Below, piece by piece: positions 60,304 to 64,000 of a DNA stretch of 64,000 nt. Made by a program: the position numbers and the translations under genes. This DNA comes from Metarhizobium sp964253915 (GTDB lineage: Bacteria; Pseudomonadota; Alphaproteobacteria; Rhizobiales; Rhizobiaceae). Location of the stretch: NCBI RefSeq assembly GCF_964253915.1, contig NZ_CAXUSG020000008.1, positions 203,061-267,060 of the forward strand, written 5' to 3'. The notes beneath the pieces are model-generated. The model did not search any database. It was not told where the DNA came from and saw only the letters and a list, made by a program, of their open reading frames with translations. How positions within the stretch are numbered: position 1 is the stretch's first letter; each line of letters starts with the position of its first letter.

Positions 60304-60669
60304 TCAGGCCGGGATGGCGGCCAGTTCCTTCGTCATGGCATCGATACGACTGGCGAGAGCGGCCCGCTTGTCGCCGTCGAGGCGGATCTTGAAAGGGGTA
60401 GCGTCGAGGCGCATCAACTCCAGCTTCATTTCCTCGACGCGGGCGGCGGCGCGCTGGTGGACCGTCTTTGTCGCCTGCTGCACTTCGTACTTGGCCGTCA
60501 TCCATGCGGACTTGAGGGCGACGGACAGTGCAAAGCGGCGATCAGCAGCCGTCTTCATGTTTGGGAAACGCTTGCGGGCAATCTCCCAAGCTGTGCGCAT
60601 GATTGCTGCCCGATCGAATTTGGGCATGCCTTCGGCGTTGGCCGGAACGATGCTGTTCGGCATTTCCAT
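60304..60669 (-). CDS. Island protein with shared start motif
   Basis: 121 residues. MEMPNSIVPANAEGMPKFDR matches the motif of the two neighbours. The rest is a helical, Lys/Arg-rich protein (RAAIMRTAWEIARKRFPNMK) with similarity in style to phage DNA-associated proteins. First gene of the leftward operon; the promoter lies in 60670-60770, shared with the XRE gene. Confidence 0.65.
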   Translation of the reverse strand: MEMPNSIVPANAEGMPKFDRAAIMRTAWEIARKRFPNMKTAADRRFALSVALKSAWMTAKYEVQQATKTVHQRAAARVEEMKLELMRLDATPFKIRLDGDKRAALASRIDAMTKELAAIPA

Positions 60670-60770
60670 GTCCTCTTGAAACTTTTGATTTTGACGCTTA
60701 ACTTGCGTTTAACATAACTTGAGTATCTTTCGATATCAATATCAAACTTACGAAAAAAGAAAGTTTTGTA
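60670..60770. promoter_or_regulatory. Divergent promoter region of the island operon and XRE gene
   Basis: 101 AT-rich bases between divergent genes. It contains a direct repeat AACTTG (60699-60704 and 60716-60721, approximate) and a GATATCAATATC segment. These may be operators of the XRE regulator. Confidence 0.45.
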
Positions 60771-61013
60771 ATGATTGAGCCGTCACAGTGCCGTGCAGCT
60801 CGCGCCCTGTTGAATTGGACGCAGTCGGAACTTGCAGAGAAAACCTCGATAAGCACCGTTTCAATCCGGGCTTTCGAGAAGGGCGGAGAAATGCGGGTCA
60901 GCAACCTAAAGCTAATCCGCCTTAGCTTCGAAGCTGCGGGCGTAATCTTCTTGGATACGGGCGCCCATCTCGACGGCGGCCCCGGCGTCCGGCTAGCTAA
61001 GCCGAAGGTCTAG
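60771..61013 (+). CDS. XRE-family transcriptional regulator
   Basis: 80 residues. HTH: RAARALLNWTQSELAEKTSI then STVSIRAFEKGG. The tail VIFLDTGAHLDGGPGVRL is that of short phage-type XRE proteins. Divergent from the leftward operon, so it is the likely repressor of the island genes. Confidence 0.88.
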   Translation: MIEPSQCRAARALLNWTQSELAEKTSISTVSIRAFEKGGEMRVSNLKLIRLSFEAAGVIFLDTGAHLDGGPGVRLAKPKV

Positions 61014-61018
61014 CGACC

Positions 61019-61426
61019 ATGCAGGCAAAAGATTCTGATGACTCCGACGCACTCATGGAGCGGTTTGCGTCGTTTACGATTGATGACCTAGTTCTCCATG
61101 ACAAGGTGCTCGACGATTATCCGTTTTTAAGCGCACAAATTCTGAATCGTTGGCTGCGCGACGGACGGATCAGGTATTTCAAAGGGCGAGAGGGGAAAAC
61201 AGTTTACCCGAAGCAAGATCTATCTTTGGCTTTGCGGCGCGAAATGGAGCGGAGCCGTAACGACAGCTTTGCTGGCGATGAAAGAGGATCGGTTAGACCC
61301 GCCTCCGCACCGACGGATGTGGACGCCAGGGTGAGGACCGAAGCGGACGAATTGAGAGAAGAGTTATCTATGCGGTCGATTTTCGGTCCAAGGAAATGCA
61401 TCAAATCGCTCAGGCGAAAGACCTAG
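61019..61426 (+). CDS. Hypothetical protein with a small HTH, excisionase-like
   Basis: 135 residues. LDDYPFLSAQILNRWLRDGR followed by IRYFKGREGKTVYPKQDL looks like a winged helix as in excisionases or helix-turn-helix 17 proteins. The C-terminal third is disordered and basic. Six bases after the XRE stop, probably one transcript. Confidence 0.6.
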   Translation: MQAKDSDDSDALMERFASFTIDDLVLHDKVLDDYPFLSAQILNRWLRDGRIRYFKGREGKTVYPKQDLSLALRREMERSRNDSFAGDERGSVRPASAPTDVDARVRTEADELREELSMRSIFGPRKCIKSLRRKT

Positions 61427-61758
61427 CTCCAATCAAAACAACGACTGCCAGAAGGGGATATATCTCTACCCCTCTGACAAAACCGAAATAACTGACAAAA
61501 CCTATTAAGTGTTTGTAATAATTTAGTTAAATGGATTGTTGACGTCCTGACAAAACGCTGACAGAACCTGACAAAACCTCTTCATAGGCGTTTCCACGAA
61601 GAGGAAGAGCATGCGATTTATGATGCCAATAATTTCGCCATGGGCGGAAATAGTCGCGACAAAGGCGGTCTCCACAGCCCCATTCTAATGGTGGAGCTAT
61701 GCCAAGGCCGCCAATCGGAGGCCCGATCCACAAAAAGCACCCAATCGGTGACGAATGC
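61427..61758. other. Intergenic region with a repeat cluster
   Basis: 332 bases without a firm gene. It holds the five-copy CTGACAAAACC cluster. A leftward 68-codon frame (61527-61733) crosses the repeats but has poor start and composition. Confidence 0.55.
61474..61578. repeat. Five-copy CTGACAAAACC iteron-like cluster
   Basis: CTGACAAAACC at 61474-61484, 61492-61502 and 61568-61578, plus CTGACAAAACG at 61547-61557 and CTGACAGAACC at 61558-61568. Starts are 18, 55, 11 and 10 bases apart. Ordered direct repeats of this size are typical of replication-initiator or recombination-protein sites. Confidence 0.6.
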
Positions 61759-62160
61759 CTACCTATACGTCAAAATGTGGTGATTTGTGATTTCGAGCCA
61801 GAGACGTTTGGAAACTTTGGCTTGGCTTTCTCGCCATTCGTGCTCGATCAGGCTTAAGGCTTGTTCAACGCGTTTGGCCATCATGACCGCGTTACAGGAG
61901 CACATGATGAGATCCAGCTTTTGGAAACGGTCCTCAGTTTTTCCAAATCGTTTCGTGAGCTGCTTCATGTCTGCGTCGACGGCAACGAGAACGGCTTCGT
62001 TCTCCAAGGCCGTCTGGCAGACTACAGGGTCTTTCGTCCCATCAGTCAACGCCTCTCGATGGTAGATGACCGGGAAGCCCGCGTCTGTTAAAACCTTCCC
62101 AACAGAATCCGGGACGCTCGCATCCAGGAAAAATTGCAAAGGTTTCCTTGGTTTCTTCAA
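61759..62160 (-). CDS. DUF5615 PIN-like protein (putative toxin)
   Basis: 133 residues with an apparent TTG start (62158-62160) overlapping the upstream stop (TTGA). FFLDASVPDSVGKVLTDAG holds the first acidic residues, HREALTDGTKDPVVCQTALE follows, and AVLVAVDADMKQL has the Asp cluster of PIN/Mut7-C-like nucleases. Families of this type (COG4634) pair with DUF433 antitoxins. Likely an RNase toxin. Activity not shown. Confidence 0.8.
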   Translation of the reverse strand: MKKPRKPLQFFLDASVPDSVGKVLTDAGFPVIYHREALTDGTKDPVVCQTALENEAVLVAVDADMKQLTKRFGKTEDRFQKLDLIMCSCNAVMMAKRVEQALSLIEHEWRESQAKVSKRLWLEITNHHILTYR

Positions 62161-62801
62161 GCGGCATCCACGAAGTTGATTGCTGCGATGATGTCGTTTC
62201 GATCCAAGGTCGGGTATTCCTTCATGATCTGCTCGACCGAATAGCCAGCAGCGGAAAACTCCTTGATCGTGGATACAGGAATCCTGGTGCCAGCAATTAC
62301 AGGCTTGTTGCCGACAGTGCCCTTATGCCGCTCAATTTTCCCAACGGCGCTCTCATCGCGTCGACGCAAGGCGTCCACGGCGCTTTGAAGCTCACCGGTT
62401 ACGACCTTCAGCGGGATCTGCAAGACGCCTTGACCGGAAACGATCTCCTCTTTCGAATTCGTCTCCGGGTTGTCGAAGATGACCTTCTTGTTGAGTACGT
62501 ATAGGGTGGTTTTCGACCATGCGTCATCGCCGAGGTGGGCGAGCTTTCGCTTGACCTCGCGTAGATGCTGAAGAGAGACGTTTGATTCATTCCGCAGGGC
62601 ATTGAGAACCTTGAGGCAGGCAAGGTCTCGGAAGGAATACAGCCGTGAATAGGGGCGGCTGCGGTCCTCATAGGCCAAGCTCGGCGCAAAGAACTTCGTC
62701 CGGTCCCAGGTGCGAAGCTGACGCACTGTGACACCGGTTAGGCGCTCCACCTGTTCTTCGGTGAACGCGGCAATGACGTTCTTTGTCGTTCTCTCACTCA
62801 T
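62157..62801 (-). CDS. MerR-type HTH with C-terminal DUF433 (putative antitoxin)
   Basis: 214 residues. N-terminal MerR-like HTH (about 10-75): FTEEQVERLTGVTVRQLRTW and YSFRDLACLKVLNAL. A middle region about 75-150, then DUF433 (about 155-210): KPVIAGTRIPVSTIKEFSAA and GYSVEQIMKEYPTLDRNDI. It directly precedes the DUF5615 gene with overlap. Fusion of a MerR HTH to DUF433 gives the antitoxin its own DNA-binding part. Confidence 0.85.
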   Translation of the reverse strand: MSERTTKNVIAAFTEEQVERLTGVTVRQLRTWDRTKFFAPSLAYEDRSRPYSRLYSFRDLACLKVLNALRNESNVSLQHLREVKRKLAHLGDDAWSKTTLYVLNKKVIFDNPETNSKEEIVSGQGVLQIPLKVVTGELQSAVDALRRRDESAVGKIERHKGTVGNKPVIAGTRIPVSTIKEFSAAGYSVEQIMKEYPTLDRNDIIAAINFVDAA

Positions 62802-62922
62802 AGGCTTGACAATATCATTCCAACTGAGTCCCAGCTATTAACAAATGGTGGCGGATAATCACGTTCCGTTGCGTCGTGTTCCATATGTCATGCTCTGTAC
62901 GAGTTCCTGCCGGTATCACAAT

Positions 62923-63216
62923 CTACTCAGCATCCAGTATGATTTTCAGCGTCTTAATCATGCTCGCCGCATCGAGGAGTGCCGCCTTGACATCGTCGTT
63001 CGACCGCCGGCCGATGTTGACCATCCCGGATACGGTCTGCAAGTCGATCACCGCGTCCGCTTTGTTGTGACTTGGCGGTATGCCCACCTCGTCGCGCATC
63101 TCCCGAATGGTCGTTACAGCCCGGTCCAGCAGCCGGCGAAGCTCGAAATCGCCAAGCTTCTCGACCTCATTGGCGGCGCGGATCAGTTCAGCGGCGAAAG
63201 ACTTCGCTTTGGTCAT
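62923..63216 (-). CDS. Small hypothetical protein
   Basis: 97 residues from the ATG at 63216 with GGGAG nine bases before. Helical (FAAELIRAANEVEKLGDFEL) with a central VGIPPSHNKADAVIDL. No family recognised. Confidence 0.6.
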   Translation of the reverse strand: MTKAKSFAAELIRAANEVEKLGDFELRRLLDRAVTTIREMRDEVGIPPSHNKADAVIDLQTVSGMVNIGRRSNDDVKAALLDAASMIKTLKIILDAE

Positions 63217-63529
63217 CGGATTAGGCTCCCAAGGCCACGATATCGCGATTTCAAGGGAAAGCGATTCCGTCAAAGGGCCAAATAACCGAAAGCTCGAATT
63301 GTGTCCAAGGTACAGCTAGGTAAACGGCACCCACTGCAGCCGCCGTTCATCTTTCCCGCCTTCATCGTGGATGTAGGTTTTCGATCCATCCAGGCCGATG
63401 ATTGTTGGATTGGCGATGATCCAATCGGGCGGCGTCAGGCCCGCCAGGTACATATGCGATGGACGCTGCGCGGCTTTTGCTCACGCGAGACTTGTTATTG
63501 GGATTGGCCTTAACCGATCATACCATCGA
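63217..63529. other. Intergenic region near the right edge
   Basis: 313 bases with no secure gene. The 63316-63453 leftward frame is listed separately. Confidence 0.5.
63316..63453 (-). other. Possible small ORF or gene fragment
   Basis: 45 codons, MYLAGLTPPDWIIANPTIIG to LQWVPFT. Composition is protein-like (PDWIIANPTIIGLDGSKTYI) and it is not in the published-style gene list. No ribosome site and a stop upstream. It may be the tail of a decayed gene. Confidence 0.3.
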
Positions 63530-64000
63530 TTAGGTGTACCAGATCCCGTCGGCAATCGCCGGGGCAACACCGGCAATGTTTTCGGCGCTTTCTGAGAACC
63601 CGGCCAGCACCTCAGCCCGAGAAACACCGTTTGTCATTCGGTCGGTCCAGAAATCGATACCGGCCTCCTCACCTGCACGGCCGAGCACGTTCTGGTAAAG
63701 CTGCTCGACAAAGGCTTGGTTGGAAATATTTGTCCCATAGAGAGTCTGGAACTCAGTGGAGGTGACAAAACCGTCCGCGGCGCCCAGTAAACCCTTGCCT
63801 GCATCGAGCGTTTTGACCCAAAAGGTAAGGCCCGCAGCATCAGGTGTGCGATCGAATGCGGCCTGATAAATGCGATAGGCTTGGCCCGCGTTTCCGTCCG
63901 TATCGAATGCAAGGGTGCCATCAGCAAATCGGACGCGCTCTATATTGGATAATCGGTCCATCCCATCACGACCGCTTATGTTGTCAGCAATGTCGATGAC
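63530..64000 (-). CDS. RTX/DUF4214 exported protein (C-terminal part, open at the right edge)
   Basis: The frame stays open to the window edge, so the start is missing. Residues near the edge, DNISGRDGMDRLSNIERVRF, are a calcium-binding RTX-type nonapeptide end. It is followed by DUF4214: FDTDGNAGQAYRIYQAAFDR, FWVKTLDAGKGLLGAADGFV, then FVEQLYQNVLGRAGEEAGID. Proteins of this type are secreted by type I systems and bind calcium. Function cannot be told without the rest. Confidence 0.85.
   Translation of the reverse strand, partial: VIDIADNISGRDGMDRLSNIERVRFADGTLAFDTDGNAGQAYRIYQAAFDRTPDAAGLTFWVKTLDAGKGLLGAADGFVTSTEFQTLYGTNISNQAFVEQLYQNVLGRAGEEAGIDFWTDRMTNGVSRAEVLAGFSESAENIAGVAPAIADGIWYT

Noticed and set aside
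63301..63513. 70-codon rightward ORF near the right edge
   Set aside because: It crosses a more protein-like leftward frame (63316-63453) and lacks a ribosome site.
55442..64000. Integrase and second attachment site
   Set aside because: No recombinase motifs and no copy of the tRNA-Arg end were found.
1..64000. CRISPR array
   Set aside because: No regularly spaced 25-40 base repeats seen; only short repeat clusters.

Overview
The window looks like chromosome (or a chromid) of a Rhizobiaceae alphaproteobacterium of the Rhizobium / Agrobacterium / Ensifer / Shinella type. The marker clusters are a PhyR-NepR-EcfG general stress locus, hmuPSTUV heme uptake with a RirA-type IRO box, trehalose thuAB, the chvE-gguABC sugar locus with gbpR, and rhizobial intergenic mosaic repeats. 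I cannot fix genus or species from the sequence alone. Base composition is high GC up to about 55.4 kb and visibly lower after a tRNA-Arg gene, where an accessory island starts.

Layout. 0-1.5 kb: preT and the start of preA (reductive pyrimidine breakdown). 2-6.1 kb: general stress response core (HWE kinase, phyR, nepR, ecfG) and a two-gene envelope-stress operon (YqjE/holin-like and DUF883), with two exact EcfG-type promoters and one imperfect one. 6.1-13.6 kb: heme and iron module (hmuPSTUV, a small secreted protein, tonB, a DUF2325 gene and an IsdG/HmuQ-like heme oxygenase). 13.7-15.6 kb: DUF423, truncated hemoglobin, a TetR regulator and an SMR pump. 15.8-17.7 kb: thuAB. 17.7-23.6 kb: a cluster resembling E. 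coli ynbABCD (CDP-diglyceride synthase, acyltransferase, small membrane protein, PAP2/dual-specificity phosphatase, hydrolase-methyltransferase fusion, divergent CDP-alcohol phosphatidyltransferase), which looks like an uncharacterised phospholipid pathway. 23.8-31.4 kb: two small proteins, SURF1, cyoABCD and an MFS transporter. 31.4-42.6 kb: a GntR regulator with tandem HTH domains, two C45 acyltransferase/amidase-like enzymes, a dipeptide-type ABC importer with fused ATPases, two paralogous alpha/beta hydrolases and a MOSC protein. These probably import and hydrolyse an unknown amide or ester compound. 42.8-44.4 kb: a GAF-PAS-HWE kinase. 44.6-54.2 kb: L-arabinonate dehydratase, ketoglutaric semialdehyde dehydrogenase, gguC/araD1, gguB, gguA and chvE with divergent gbpR, which together form sugar uptake plus non-phosphorylative pentose oxidation.

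55.4 kb to the end: after tRNA-Arg(CCG) comes a low-GC accessory region. A leftward operon of small phage- or plasmid-like genes has seven genes linked in series by overlaps or tiny gaps (six junctions, five of them ATGA overlaps), and three of its proteins share an N-terminal motif. It is followed by a divergent XRE regulator and an excisionase-like gene, two five-copy repeat clusters, a MerR-DUF433 / DUF5615 toxin-antitoxin-like pair, and a truncated RTX/DUF4214 protein at the right edge. No integrase and no second copy of the tRNA end were found inside the window.

Most promising undescribed systems: the Ynb-like lipid cluster, the C45/ABC/hydrolase catabolic cluster with its double-HTH GntR regulator, and the tRNA-Arg island with the shared N-terminal tag and repeat arrays.
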